Shown here one piece after another: positions 10,881 to 20,428 of a stretch of 64,000 nucleotides of DNA. Origin of the DNA: Rhodocyclaceae bacterium (GTDB taxonomy: Bacteria; Pseudomonadota; Gammaproteobacteria; Burkholderiales; Rhodocyclaceae); assembly GCA_019455325.1 (NCBI GenBank), contig JACFMQ010000011.1, positions 48,597-112,596 on the forward strand, in the 5' to 3' direction. The notes under the pieces are model-generated. The model was not told the origin of the DNA and did no database searches. It saw nothing but the letters and a program-made list of their open reading frames with translations. The position numbers and the translations under genes are program-made. Numbering within the stretch: the first letter of the stretch is position 1; the number at the start of each line of letters is the position of its first letter.

Positions 10881-13259
10881 TCACAGCACGAAACTCCCAG
10901 GGTCGCCCGGCGCTCCGTCGGCATTGATGCCGAGCACCTTGTCGTAGAGCAGATCGTTCCCAGCCGACTGCACGTACAGCCCCGGCAGGTCTCCTGCCAG
11001 CGGTTCGACATCGCCCTGCTCGAGCAGGCGTTGCAGGTCGTTCCGGTAGATGGTCACGCCGTAGCGCTGCAGCTTGTGCAGCAGCCAGCGTTCCGGGCCG
11101 TTCCTTCTCAGAGTGTGCAGCCACATGTCGATTACTTCGTCGTGCTCGTCGCGTCGGTAGCGGACGAAAATCGTGGCGCCCTCCTGCTCGTCGATCAGGC
11201 GGAATTTTTCGGCGGCGGTACGAAAAGCGACGTCGGCCTCTTTCCCCGCACGCAGCAGCCCACAGATACCCTTTTCATCCAGACGGGCATCGCCGTACAA
11301 CCTGCGGAAATACTCGGCGAAGCGTTCGACGCCCATCGGGTCGGCGCCGCCCGGCAATCCGGCCCAGACGATCCGGGTCGCCTGCTCGGCCATGCGCAGC
11401 AGTCCTGGCGGCGGTGCTTTCGGCGGAACGAATACGTGGACCTCGCCATGCGCCAGCCGTCCCTCGCGATTGCAGCGGCCGGCGGCCTGGGCGATGGAAT
11501 CCAGTCCGGCCAGCGCCCGATAGACCACGGGGAAATCGATGTCGACGCCGGCTTCGACCAATTGGGTGCTGACGACTCGGATCGGTGCCGCGGCCCGGCC
11601 GAGGGCCAGGGCCTCCCGTCGTGCCAGCAGGGCGCCCTTGATCGCGGCAATCGTGTCGCTGCGGTGCTGGGCGCACATCAGGCCGGAGAGATGCCACAGT
11701 CCGTCGCGGCTTTCCATCTTCATCCGGGCGTATAGCTCGCGGGCGTCGGCGCGGCGGCCGACGATGGCCAGCACGGCATCGTGCGCGGCGATCTCGGGCG
11801 CCAGGTCGTCCCAGGAGCGCGGCGTTTTCAGATCGGCCGGGAGGTGGATGCGTACCCGTTCCAGGTCGGCGTAAAGGCCGGGCACGTCATCGACGATTTC
11901 GCACACCTCGCCGGCGGCGAAGCCACGCAGCGCCCGGGCCTGATCGAAACTGCTGCGGCTTTTCAGTGCCGGCTGGGTGGCGGTGCACAGCACCAGGGTG
12001 ACGCCGTAGTCCTTGACGAGCAGGCGCAGCACGTCGACCACTGGTTGCAAATAAGCGACCGGCAGCAGTTGCGCCTCGTCGAGGACGATGACGCTGCCGA
12101 CCAGGTTGTGCAGCTTGCGACAGCGCGAGGTACGGCTGGCGAACAGGCTTTCCAGCAACTGCACGTTGGTGGTGACGACCAGCGGCGCGTCCCAGTTCTC
12201 GCAGGCCAGCCGGGAACGAGCGGTCTCCTGCGTTTCGTCGGCATCGACGTTGCTGTGATGTTCGATGACGTTATCTTCGCCGAAGATGCCCCGGAAGATG
12301 CCTGCCGTCTGTTCGATGATGCTGGTGTAGGGAATGGCGTAGACGACCCGGCGCTTGCCGTGGAGGGCCGCATGGCGCAGCGCGAAGGCGAGGCTCGACA
12401 GCGTCTTGCCGCCGCCGGTCGGCACCGTCAGGCTGAACACGCCGGGCGGCAGTTCGGCTTTTGCAAGACAGGCGCGCAAGACCTCGGTCCGTTTGCGATT
12501 GACCTTGCCGTCGGCTTCGCCGCGGGCGGCGACATCCTTCGCCATGTCGCTCAACCGTACGTCCAGCAAAGCTTCCATGTCCTCCAGGCGCATGAAACCC
12601 TGTCTCGTTTCGGTCTTGCCCGGCGACATGAAGGCTTCGGTATCGAGAAAGTCGGCGTCGACCAGACAGGAGAACAGCATGCGGACCCACAGCGCGAAGC
12701 GGCCGGGAATCTCGTTATCACGGCAGCGCATCAGGTCGGCGATGTCGGGCAGCGGCGCTGCGGGTTTCAGGATGGCTGATGGAATATCCGCCGCCAGCGT
12801 GGTGCTCAGCTCCCGCTGCGTGTCGCTTCGGGCAAAGCGATTGTTCAGGCTGGCGTTGTCGCCCAGCCAGTCGGCAAGGCCGGCGTGATGGCCGGCGATC
12901 AGATAAGAAAGGACGCGGGCGACGACCGGGCCGGAACGTTTGTCCACTTCGGCCAGATACTGCTGTGCCCAGAGGGCGCCGGCCGCCGAGTGGGTTTTTT
13001 CAGGGTCGGATATCCGCCCTTCGATATGGGCGTCGGGATCGCCACATTGCCGGATGTAGCGCTGGAAGCCTTCGCGGAACTTGCCCAGGTCGTGCCAGAG
13101 GCCGGCCAGGGCCGCCCATGGTCCGGCACCGAATTCGGTGGCGAATTCGGCAGCCAGTGCGGATACTTTCTGGAGGTGCTCGTTCAGGCCGTGCCACTGC
13201 AAGCCCCCGCCTTCATGCCTTACATGAGCGACCCATCCCGGGTCGTCGCCGTTTCTCAC
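10881..13259 (-). CDS. cas3: CRISPR-associated nuclease-helicase Cas3
   Basis: Cas3 (792 aa) is the effector that unwinds and degrades DNA after Cascade binds. Visible motifs in order: HD nuclease LWHDLGK (H56-D57), HSAAGALWA (about 90-98) and GHHAGL (about 123-128); helicase Walker A VPTGGGKT (about 279-286); motif II VLDEAQLL (D394, DEAQ rather than DEAH); motif VI region QAAGRCNREGR. Start is GTG behind GGGGGAGG, which is why I keep 13259. It is the first gene of the operon; the 243-bp region upstream (13260-13502) should hold the main cas promoter, but I see no convincing -35/-10 pair. The catalytic residues look intact. Confidence 0.97.
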   Translation of the reverse strand: MRNGDDPGWVAHVRHEGGGLQWHGLNEHLQKVSALAAEFATEFGAGPWAALAGLWHDLGKFREGFQRYIRQCGDPDAHIEGRISDPEKTHSAAGALWAQQYLAEVDKRSGPVVARVLSYLIAGHHAGLADWLGDNASLNNRFARSDTQRELSTTLAADIPSAILKPAAPLPDIADLMRCRDNEIPGRFALWVRMLFSCLVDADFLDTEAFMSPGKTETRQGFMRLEDMEALLDVRLSDMAKDVAARGEADGKVNRKRTEVLRACLAKAELPPGVFSLTVPTGGGKTLSSLAFALRHAALHGKRRVVYAIPYTSIIEQTAGIFRGIFGEDNVIEHHSNVDADETQETARSRLACENWDAPLVVTTNVQLLESLFASRTSRCRKLHNLVGSVIVLDEAQLLPVAYLQPVVDVLRLLVKDYGVTLVLCTATQPALKSRSSFDQARALRGFAAGEVCEIVDDVPGLYADLERVRIHLPADLKTPRSWDDLAPEIAAHDAVLAIVGRRADARELYARMKMESRDGLWHLSGLMCAQHRSDTIAAIKGALLARREALALGRAAAPIRVVSTQLVEAGVDIDFPVVYRALAGLDSIAQAAGRCNREGRLAHGEVHVFVPPKAPPPGLLRMAEQATRIVWAGLPGGADPMGVERFAEYFRRLYGDARLDEKGICGLLRAGKEADVAFRTAAEKFRLIDEQEGATIFVRYRRDEHDEVIDMWLHTLRRNGPERWLLHKLQRYGVTIYRNDLQRLLEQGDVEPLAGDLPGLYVQSAGNDLLYDKVLGINADGAPGDPGSFVL

Positions 13260-13502
13260 ACCACCTCCCCCTCAGGCCATCGCGTACGATCAGCTCGGGA
13301 TCGTTGTGGCCGGATATGCGCAACTGATTTGCTGTCATCATAACCGCCGACAAGATATCAGGCCAGCCGACGAGAGGTATTACGGGGCGATGAGGAAAGT
13401 CTTTTGCTCGGATGGCAGATGGAGGGCGCCACCCTCGGAAGAGGACGGCAAAGATGGGGCGTACCTGATGGCGTCGTCGTTGGGGGCGGGGCCGTTACCG
13501 GC

Positions 13503-13931
13503 TCAATGCCGCGCGAACACCTTCGCCCCGCCGCTCTTCTCGACCAGCAGCACGTCGTAGGGCTCCTTCTTCGCGCTCTCCATGCCCGGCGAGCCGCCCG
13601 GCATGCCGGGCGCGGCGAGGCCGACGGCCTTCGGCTTCTCGCGCAGCAGGCGCTTGACGTCGTCGGCCGGCACGTGGCCTTCGATCACGTAGTTGCCGAT
13701 CTTCGCCGTGTGGCACGAACCGTAGCGCTCGGGCATGCCGAGCCTGGCGCGCGTGCCGGGAACGTCGTCGACGTTGATCGCCTTCACGCGGAAGCCGTGG
13801 TCGGCCATGTGCTTCGCCCATTCGGTGCAGCAGCCGCAGTAGGGGCTCTTGTAGACCTCGACCTCGGGCAGGTCGGCGGCGGCAACGCCGAAGGCGGCGG
13901 CGGCGAGCAGGGCGGCGGTCAGTGCTTTCAT
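13503..13931 (-). CDS. DUF411 family periplasmic metal-binding protein
   Basis: This 142-aa protein has a signal peptide (MKALTAALLAAAAFGVAAA) followed by the DUF411 core: EVYKSPYCGCCTEWAKHM, with a CGCC motif, a later GSCHTAKIGNYVIEGHVPADD block and GLAAPGMPGGSPGM. The Cys and Met residues suit soft-metal binding. It lies 83 bp downstream of cusA on the same strand, and DUF411 genes often accompany copper resistance loci, so a periplasmic copper chaperone or storage role is inferred. The start ATG at 13931 has an ACGGAGAA ribosome site. Confidence 0.88.
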   Translation of the reverse strand: MKALTAALLAAAAFGVAAADLPEVEVYKSPYCGCCTEWAKHMADHGFRVKAINVDDVPGTRARLGMPERYGSCHTAKIGNYVIEGHVPADDVKRLLREKPKAVGLAAPGMPGGSPGMESAKKEPYDVLLVEKSGGAKVFARH

Positions 13932-14014
13932 CGGTGTTCTCCGTGTGTTTTCTCGCGCGGAAAGCGCGGCGTCTTCGTGGTCGAGCGGCGTCAGTTTAGC
14001 CGAAGCGTCGGCCC

Positions 14015-17000
14015 TCATCGTTCCAGCCCGCGCGCCAGCCGCCATTCCTTGACCAGCGCGTAGATCGCCGGGATCACGGCGAGCGTCAGCACGGTCGAGG
14101 AGAGCATGCCGCCGACCATCGGCGCGGCGATGCGGCGCATCACCTCCGAGCCGGTGCCGCTGCCCCACATGATCGGCAGGAGGCCGGCCATGATGGCGAC
14201 GACGGTCATCATCTTCGGCCGCACGCGCTCGACCGCGCCTTCCATCACCGCCGCGTAGAGGTCGGCCGCGCCGGGCGTCCGTCCGTCGGCGCGGCACTTC
14301 GCCTTGATCGCCTCCCAGGCGTGGTCGAGGTAGATGAGCATGACCACGCCGGTTTCGGCGGCGACGCCGGCGAGCGCGATGAAGCCGACGGCGACGGCCA
14401 CCGACAGGTTGTAGCCGAGCGCCCACATCAGCCAGACGCCGCCGACCAGCGCGAAGGGCACCGAGAGCATGACGATCAGCGTCTCGGTGAGCCGCCGGAA
14501 ATTGAGGTAGAGCAGCAGGAAGATGGTGAGCAGCGTCAGCGGCACGACGACCTTCATCCGGTCGACGGCGCGCTCCAGGTATTCGAACTGGCCGCTCCAG
14601 GCGACGTAGTAGCCGGGCGGGAAGCTCACCCGCTCGGCGACCGCGCGCTTCGCCTCGGCGACGTAGCCGCCGATGTCGCGGTCGCGGATGTCGACGTAGA
14701 TGTAGGCCGAGAGCAGCGCGTTCTCGGTGCGGATGGCCGGCGCGCCGGTGGCGATGCCGATCTTCGCCACCTGGCCGAGCGGGATCATGGCGCCGTCCAT
14801 GGTCGGCACCAGCACCTCGCGCGCGATCCGCTGCGGGTCGCCGCGCAGTTCGCGCGGGTAGCGCACGCCGACGGCGAAGCGCTCGCGGCCCTCGACCGTG
14901 GTCGTCACCGTCTCGCCGCCGAGCGCGGCGGCGATCACGTCCTGCAATTCGCCGACGGCCAGCCCGTAGCGCGCGAGCTGCGCGCGGTCCGGCTCGATGT
15001 CGAGGTAGAAGCCGCCGGTGATGCGCTCGGCGAAGGCGCTCGTCGTTCCCGGCACGGTCTTGACCACGGCCTCGATCTCCTTGGCCAGCCGCTCCATGCC
15101 GGCGAGGTCCTTGCCGAAGACCTTGATGCCGATCGGCGTGCGGATGCCGGTGGACAGCATGTCGATGCGCGCCTTGATCGGCATGGTCCACGAATTGGCG
15201 ATGCCGGGGAACTGCAACGCCTTGTCCATCTCGGCGATCAGCCCGTCGATGGTCATGCCCGGCCGCCAGTCGGCTTCGGGCTTCAGGTTGATCACCGTCT
15301 CGAACATCTCGACCGGCGCCGGGTCGGTCGCCGTGTTGGCGCGGCCGGCCTTGCCGTAGACCGAGGCGACCTCGGGGAAGCTCTTGATGATCTTGTTCTG
15401 CGTCTGCAGCACCTCGGCCGCCTTGGTGATCGACATGCCGGGCAGCGAGGTCGGCATGTAGAACAGCGTGCCTTCGTTCAGCGTCGGCATGAACTCCGAG
15501 CCGAGCCGGGTCGCCGGGTAGAGCGAGGCGGCGAGCGCCAGTGCGGCAAGGATCAGGGTCGATTTGCGGAAGCGCAGCACCGCCGCGATGATCGGCCGGT
15601 AGCCGCGGATCAGCGCGCGGTTCACCGGGTTCCTCGCCTCCGGCAGGATGCGGCCGCGCACGAAGAGCAGCATCAGCACCGGCACCAGCGTCACCGACAG
15701 CAGTGCGGCGCCGGCCATGGCGAAGGTCTTGGTCCAGGCGAGCGGCGCGAACAGCCGGCCTTCCTGCGCCTCCAGCGTGAACACCGGCAGGAAGGAGACG
15801 GTGATGATCAGGAGCGAGAAGAACAGCGCCGGCCCGACCTCGCGGCAGGCAGCGAGCATCGCCTCGGCCCGGTCCTTCGCCGAATGCGCCGGCGGCAGCC
15901 GTTCCAGGTGCTTGTGCGCGTTCTCGATCATCACGATCGCCGCGTCGACCATCGCGCCGATGGCGATGGCGATGCCGCCCAGGCTCATCAGGTTCGAGCT
16001 CATGCCGAGCGCGCGCATGGCGACGAAGGCGATGAGCACGCCGACCGGCAGCATCAGGATGGCGACCAGCGCGCTCCTGACGTGCAGCAGGAAGACGACG
16101 CAGACCAGCGCGACGATCAGGCTCTCTTCGATGAGCGTCGTCTTCAGCGCGTCGATGGCGCGGTGGATCAGCTCCGAGCGGTCGTACACCGTTTCCACGG
16201 AAACGCCCGCAGGCAGCCCGGCCGAAGCCTCGGCGATACTTTCCCGGACGTTGTGGATCACCGCCAGCGCGTTCTGCCCGTAGCGCGCCATGACGATGCC
16301 GGAGACCACCTCGCCGTCGCCGTTCAGCTCGCTCAGGCCGCGCCGTTCGTCCGGCACCAGCTCGACGCGGGCGAGGTCGCGGATGAGCACCGGCGTGCCC
16401 TTCTCGGCCTTGACCACCAACTGCTCGATGTCGGCCCGGCCGCGCAGATAGCCCTTGCCGCGCACCATGTACTCGGTCTCGGCCATCTCGACGACGCGGC
16501 CGCCGACGTCGCGGTTGGAGTCGCGGATCACCTGCGCCACCCTGGCGAGCGGGATGCCGTAGGCGCGCAGCTTCACCGGGTCGACGGTCACCTGGTAGGT
16601 CTGCACGAAGCCGCCGATGGAAGCCACCTCGGCGACGCCCTGCGCCTTGGCGAGCGGGTAGCGCAGGTACCAGTCCTGGATCGTGCGCAGCTCGGCGAGC
16701 GTCTTCTCCTTGGCGACCAGCGCGTACTGGTAGACCCAGCCGACGCCGCTCGCGTCCGGCCCGAGCCGCGGCGCGACGCCCTGGGGCAGCCGGCCGGCGG
16801 CGGCGTTGAGGTATTCGAGCACGCGCGAGCGCGCCCAGTAGATGTCGGTGCCGTCCTCGAAGATGACGTAGACGAACGAGGCGCCGAAGAACGAGAAGCC
16901 GCGCACCACCTTCGACTTCGGCACCGACAGCATGGCCGTGGTCAGCGGGTAGGTGACCTGGTCCTCGACCACCTGCGGCGCTTGCCCCGGCACCTCCGTG

Positions 17001-17149
17001 TAGACGATCACCTGCACGTCGGAGAGGTCGGGCAGCGCGTCGATTGGCGTGCGCAGCACGGCGAAAACGCCGGCGATGACGACGAACAGCGTCGCCAGCA
17101 GGACGAGGAAGCGGTTGCGGCCGGACCAGTCGATGATCGCGTTCAGCAT
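14015..17149 (-). CDS. cusA: CusA-type copper/silver efflux RND transporter
   Basis: This 1044-aa RND pump moves Cu(I)/Ag(I) from the periplasm or cytoplasm out through CusBC. The N-terminal membrane segment (about 15-32) is followed by TPIDALPDLSDVQVIVYTEVPG, the heavy-metal RND signature. The three methionines that bind Cu(I) in E. coli CusA are matched here: YMP (about M565), VEM (about M614) and IDM (about M664). The transmembrane run around 340-500 contains GGIAIAIGAMVDAAIVMIEN. All three Met ligands favour the monovalent Cu/Ag branch over CzcA-type zinc/cobalt pumps. It starts 19 nt after cusB in the cusFCBA order. Confidence 0.96.
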   Translation of the reverse strand: MLNAIIDWSGRNRFLVLLATLFVVIAGVFAVLRTPIDALPDLSDVQVIVYTEVPGQAPQVVEDQVTYPLTTAMLSVPKSKVVRGFSFFGASFVYVIFEDGTDIYWARSRVLEYLNAAAGRLPQGVAPRLGPDASGVGWVYQYALVAKEKTLAELRTIQDWYLRYPLAKAQGVAEVASIGGFVQTYQVTVDPVKLRAYGIPLARVAQVIRDSNRDVGGRVVEMAETEYMVRGKGYLRGRADIEQLVVKAEKGTPVLIRDLARVELVPDERRGLSELNGDGEVVSGIVMARYGQNALAVIHNVRESIAEASAGLPAGVSVETVYDRSELIHRAIDALKTTLIEESLIVALVCVVFLLHVRSALVAILMLPVGVLIAFVAMRALGMSSNLMSLGGIAIAIGAMVDAAIVMIENAHKHLERLPPAHSAKDRAEAMLAACREVGPALFFSLLIITVSFLPVFTLEAQEGRLFAPLAWTKTFAMAGAALLSVTLVPVLMLLFVRGRILPEARNPVNRALIRGYRPIIAAVLRFRKSTLILAALALAASLYPATRLGSEFMPTLNEGTLFYMPTSLPGMSITKAAEVLQTQNKIIKSFPEVASVYGKAGRANTATDPAPVEMFETVINLKPEADWRPGMTIDGLIAEMDKALQFPGIANSWTMPIKARIDMLSTGIRTPIGIKVFGKDLAGMERLAKEIEAVVKTVPGTTSAFAERITGGFYLDIEPDRAQLARYGLAVGELQDVIAAALGGETVTTTVEGRERFAVGVRYPRELRGDPQRIAREVLVPTMDGAMIPLGQVAKIGIATGAPAIRTENALLSAYIYVDIRDRDIGGYVAEAKRAVAERVSFPPGYYVAWSGQFEYLERAVDRMKVVVPLTLLTIFLLLYLNFRRLTETLIVMLSVPFALVGGVWLMWALGYNLSVAVAVGFIALAGVAAETGVVMLIYLDHAWEAIKAKCRADGRTPGAADLYAAVMEGAVERVRPKMMTVVAIMAGLLPIMWGSGTGSEVMRRIAAPMVGGMLSSTVLTLAVIPAIYALVKEWRLARGLER

Positions 17150-17168
17150 GTCGGTCTCGCGTGCGGCC

Positions 17169-18719
17169 TCAGTGCTGGTGGCCGGCGGCGTTTCTCGGCT
17201 CGATCTTCGTCACCACCCACTCGCCGGGCTGGCGCTCGACGAACTCGAAGGCGATCGCGGCGCCTGGCGCGAGTCCCTGCAGCAGCGCCGGATTGGCCGC
17301 CTTGAACTCCATCGTCATCGCCGGCCAGTTGAGGCTCGGCACCGGCTCGTGGTGCAGCATCAGCGTGCCGGCCGCGGCGTCGATGTCGTCGACCCGGCCC
17401 TCGGCCCGATGGCCGACGCTGCGGGCGGCGGACGGCGCGGCGGCGAAGCCGTCGAGCGCCGCCTTCAGATTGCTCTCGGCGTCGATCAGGAAGTTGGCGG
17501 CGACGACCACCTCGTCGCCCTCGGCGATGCCTTCGAGGATCTCGACGTACTCGTCGCCGCGCGCGCCGACCTTCACCTGGCGCGGCGCGAAGCGGCCCTC
17601 GCCGGCGCGCAGCAGGACGACCTGGCGCGCGCCGCCGTCGATCACCGCCGAGGCGGGAACGGTGAGCACCGGCGTTGCTTCGCCGACGCCGATCTCGACC
17701 TGCGCGAACATCGCCGGCTTGAGCAGCAGGCCGGGGTTGGGCAGCTCGACGCGCACCGGCACCGTGCGCGTCGCCGCCTGCAGCGTCGGGTAGACGTAGC
17801 TCACCTTGCCGACGAAGGTTTTGTCCGGGTAGGCGTCGATGCGCACCGTCGCCGGCGCGCCGGTCTTCACCCGCCCGACGTCCCGCTCGGCGACGTCGGC
17901 GACGACCCACACCGACGACAGGTCGGCGATGCGGTAGAGCGTTTCGCCGGGCATGAAGCGCATGCCCTGCACGGCGTTCTTCTCGACGACGATGCCGGCG
18001 GCCGGCGAGCGGAAGCTCAGCGTGCGCTTGACCTCGCCGCCGGCGGCGAGCGCGTTCAACTGGTCCTCGGAAACGTCCCAGTTGCGCAGCCGCGCCTGCG
18101 CCGATTCGGCGAGCCGCTGCATGCCGGCGCGGGCGGTGCCGCCGGCGTCCTGCAGCGCGGCCAGGCCCTCGCGGGCGATGGCGTATTCGCGCTGCGCCGA
18201 GACCAGCTCCGGGCCGTAGACCTCGAACAGCGGCTGCCCGCGGCCGACCGGCTGGCCGGTGACGGCGACGTGCAGGCGCTCGACGTAGCCCTCGAACTTC
18301 GGCGCGACCGCGTACAGGCGCCGCTCGTCCGGCTCGACGCGGCCGGCGGCGCGCAGCGTGCGAGCGAGCGTGCGCAGCGCCGCCGCCTCGCTGCGCACGC
18401 CGAGCTTCTGCACCTTGCCGGGGCCGATGTTCACGGCGCCGGCGGCGTCCGGACCGGCTTCCTCCTCGCCGGCGTAGACCGGGATGTAGTCCATGCCCAT
18501 CGGGTCCTTCTTCGGCACCGGCGAGGTGTCGGGCAGGCCCATCGGGTTGCGGTAGTAGAGCAGCTTCCGTTCCTTGCCGCCGTCGGCCGCGGCCGGCGCG
18601 GCGGCGCCGTCGTTGTCGTGGCCGCCGCGGCTGCCCAGCCAGTAGCCGCCGCCGGCCGCGGCGAGCGCGACGAAGAGCGCCAGTGCGATGCCGGCGCCGC
18701 GGCCGTTCCGTTCACTCAT
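17169..18719 (-). CDS. cusB: CusB periplasmic adaptor with a C-terminal CusF-like domain
   Basis: This 516-aa membrane-fusion protein links CusA to the outer-membrane channel and passes Cu(I)/Ag(I) to the pump. A membrane anchor (about 10-26) is followed by the Met-rich site YYRNPMGL...KKDPMGMDYIPVY, equivalent to the CusB metal-binding methionines. Then come the barrel, hairpin and lipoyl segments (for example RSPAAGIVVEKNAVQG). The last 70 residues form a CusF-like domain: LMLHHEPVPSLNWPAMTM carries His, Trp and two Met in the CusF Cu(I)-binding order. The adaptor thus brings its own chaperone domain. The start ATG overlaps the cusC stop (ATGA). Confidence 0.95.
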   Translation of the reverse strand: MSERNGRGAGIALALFVALAAAGGGYWLGSRGGHDNDGAAAPAAADGGKERKLLYYRNPMGLPDTSPVPKKDPMGMDYIPVYAGEEEAGPDAAGAVNIGPGKVQKLGVRSEAAALRTLARTLRAAGRVEPDERRLYAVAPKFEGYVERLHVAVTGQPVGRGQPLFEVYGPELVSAQREYAIAREGLAALQDAGGTARAGMQRLAESAQARLRNWDVSEDQLNALAAGGEVKRTLSFRSPAAGIVVEKNAVQGMRFMPGETLYRIADLSSVWVVADVAERDVGRVKTGAPATVRIDAYPDKTFVGKVSYVYPTLQAATRTVPVRVELPNPGLLLKPAMFAQVEIGVGEATPVLTVPASAVIDGGARQVVLLRAGEGRFAPRQVKVGARGDEYVEILEGIAEGDEVVVAANFLIDAESNLKAALDGFAAAPSAARSVGHRAEGRVDDIDAAAGTLMLHHEPVPSLNWPAMTMEFKAANPALLQGLAPGAAIAFEFVERQPGEWVVTKIEPRNAAGHQH

Positions 18720-19984
18720 AGATCCTCTCCCAGCAGTCGTTCGATGTCCGCCAGACGCATCTGCGCCTCGACCTGCGCCTTCAGCAGGCTGCGCCTGGCC
18801 TGGCGGATCTGACGCTGCGCGTCGAGCAGCGTGGCGAAATCGACCTTGCCGTTCTCGTAGCCGGCGAGCGCCGCGCGGAAGGCGGTCTCCGCCTGCGGCA
18901 GCAGTTGATTGGCGGCCAGCAGTTCGCTGCGGCGCGCGGTTTCCAGGCCGCCGAGATTCTCGGCGAGTTCGGCGAGCAACTGCCAGGTCGTCGCCTCCCG
19001 GCGCGCGCGGGCGGCGGCGAGCAGCGCCTCCGACTCGCGCTCCTGCGCGCGCCGCGACGACTGCTGCAGCGGGATGTTCATCTCCACCATCAGCTCCCAC
19101 TCGCGCACCGCGCTCTGGTACTGGATCGGCGAGACGCCGACGGCGAAGTCGGGATAGCGGTTGCGGTAGGTCAGCTCGCGGTTCTTCTCGGCGGCGCGGA
19201 TGCGCGACTCGTCGGCGAAGAGCTGCGGGTTCTGCGCGCGCAGCCGGTCCTCCAGCGCCGCCCGGTCGAGGCGGGCCGGCGCCGGCAGCGGCCGGGCCGC
19301 CGCCGGCTCGGCCAGCGCCGCGTCCGCCGGCCGCGCGAGGAGGGCGTTCATGCGCATCCGCAGGTGATGGCGCTCGTTTTCCAGCAGCAGCAATTCGTTG
19401 CGCATCGCGCTCTGCTCGACCTGGGCGCGGATGGCGTCCTGCTGGGCGGCGAGGCCGCCGGCGTAGCGCGCTTGCGCGACCCTTTCCAGACGCGCCATGA
19501 GGTCGAGGATTTCCTGCGCCAGCTCGGCGTCGCGCTGCACGTAGAAGAGCTGCGCGTAGGTCGCCTTGATGCGCGCGGCGACCTCGTTCCAGGCGCCGCG
19601 CACGCGGCCGCGCGCGCCTTCTGCCTCCTGCTCGGCGATCTCGCGCCGGAGCTCGCGTTTGCCGTACCACGGCAGGTCCTGCATCAGCAGGTATTTCGTG
19701 CTGCCGACCTGGCTCGGCGACAGCGTCGCCCGCTGCTCGCCCATGCGCGTGAGGTCGCGGAACTCGGTGCGGAACTTCGGATCGGGCAGCGCGCCGGCGG
19801 GAACGACGCGCTCGCCGGCGGCGTCGGCCTCGAAGCGCAGCGCGGCGATCTCCGGGTTGTGCTCGCGGGCGTAGGCGAGCAGCGAGTCCACGCTGCGGCC
19901 GGGCGTCGTCTCGTCGGCGGCCGGTGCGGCGTTCCAGCAGACGGCGGCGAGCGCGAGGAAGAGGCCGCGGCGGAACCCGTTCAT
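18716..19984 (-). CDS. cusC: TolC/CusC-type outer-membrane efflux channel protein
   Basis: This 422-aa protein is an outer-membrane factor with a cleavable signal peptide (up to about residue 22, PAADE following), then two long TolC helical repeats rich in Arg, Ala and Glu. It has no lipobox, unlike E. coli CusC, so it more closely resembles the CzcC-like channels found beside cusBA in betaproteobacteria. It lies 6 nt after cusF and overlaps cusB by 4 nt, so it should form the outer-membrane exit of this copper/silver pump. The symbol is given from operon position; the sequence alone shows only the OMF family. Confidence 0.9.
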   Translation of the reverse strand: MNGFRRGLFLALAAVCWNAAPAADETTPGRSVDSLLAYAREHNPEIAALRFEADAAGERVVPAGALPDPKFRTEFRDLTRMGEQRATLSPSQVGSTKYLLMQDLPWYGKRELRREIAEQEAEGARGRVRGAWNEVAARIKATYAQLFYVQRDAELAQEILDLMARLERVAQARYAGGLAAQQDAIRAQVEQSAMRNELLLLENERHHLRMRMNALLARPADAALAEPAAARPLPAPARLDRAALEDRLRAQNPQLFADESRIRAAEKNRELTYRNRYPDFAVGVSPIQYQSAVREWELMVEMNIPLQQSSRRAQERESEALLAAARARREATTWQLLAELAENLGGLETARRSELLAANQLLPQAETAFRAALAGYENGKVDFATLLDAQRQIRQARRSLLKAQVEAQMRLADIERLLGEDL

Positions 19985-19990
19985 GGAGAT

Positions 19991-20332
19991 TTACCTGACG
20001 ATCTCGAACTGCGTCAGCGTCATCACGCCCTGCCGGTCCTCGGCGCGGAAGCGGATTTTGTCGCCTTCGCGCAACTGCTCCAGCCAGGCCGCCTCCTGCG
20101 GCCGGAAGACCATGGTCATCGCCGGCATGCCGTTCGGCAGCGGACCGTGCGCGATGGTGACGCGGCCGGCCTGGCGGTCGACCTTCCTGACGACGCCGTC
20201 GGCCTGGGTCGCGGCGGCCGGCGCGTGCGCATGGCCGTGGTCGTGCCCGGCGTTGGCCTGGGCGGAGAGCGGGACGCCGGCGCCGAGGAGCAGGGCGGCG
20301 GCGAGCGCGGGAGCGATGAAGCGGCGGTTCAT
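19991..20332 (-). CDS. cusF: CusF-like periplasmic copper-binding protein
   Basis: This 113-aa protein has a signal peptide (about 1-26), a His-rich linker (AGHDHGHAHAP) and an OB-fold CusF domain with TIAHGPLPNGMPAMTMVF. The His and the two Met ligands of CusF are present, but the Trp that caps Cu(I) in E. coli CusF is replaced by Met (NGMPAM), a form I recall from other betaproteobacteria. It is the first gene of the cusFCBA unit and should shuttle Cu(I)/Ag(I) in the periplasm. Contrast the CusF-like tail of CusB here, which keeps the Trp. Confidence 0.92.
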   Translation of the reverse strand: MNRRFIAPALAAALLLGAGVPLSAQANAGHDHGHAHAPAAATQADGVVRKVDRQAGRVTIAHGPLPNGMPAMTMVFRPQEAAWLEQLREGDKIRFRAEDRQGVMTLTQFEIVR

Positions 20333-20408
20333 GTCGGGCCTCCGGGGGCTATCGAGCGGATCGCGGACGCAAGTCTGACCGACGGCGCCCTACCGGAAGC
20401 TGACCTGG

Positions 20409-20428
20409 AGATTACATTCCCGTAATCT
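20409..20428. promoter_or_regulatory. Palindromic operator candidate for CusR
   Basis: Arms AGATTAC (20409-20415) and GTAATCT (20422-20428) form a perfect 7-bp inverted repeat around ATTCCC. It sits in the 169-bp divergent region between cusF (leftward) and cusR (rightward). Copper response regulators of the CopR/CusR group bind ATTAC-type inverted repeats, so this is probably the shared operator. It is the only palindrome of this kind I noticed in the divergent region. Confidence 0.65.

Noticed and set aside
13503-15191. A 562-codon minus-strand frame joining DUF411 to an antisense frame of cusA
   Set aside because: The upstream part is an Arg-rich alternate frame of cusA; the real gene starts at 13931 with a signal peptide.
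14321-17305. A 994-codon plus-strand ORF opposite cusA
   Set aside because: It is a His/Asp/Arg-rich shadow frame typical of high-GC coding DNA, with no domain and no ribosome site.
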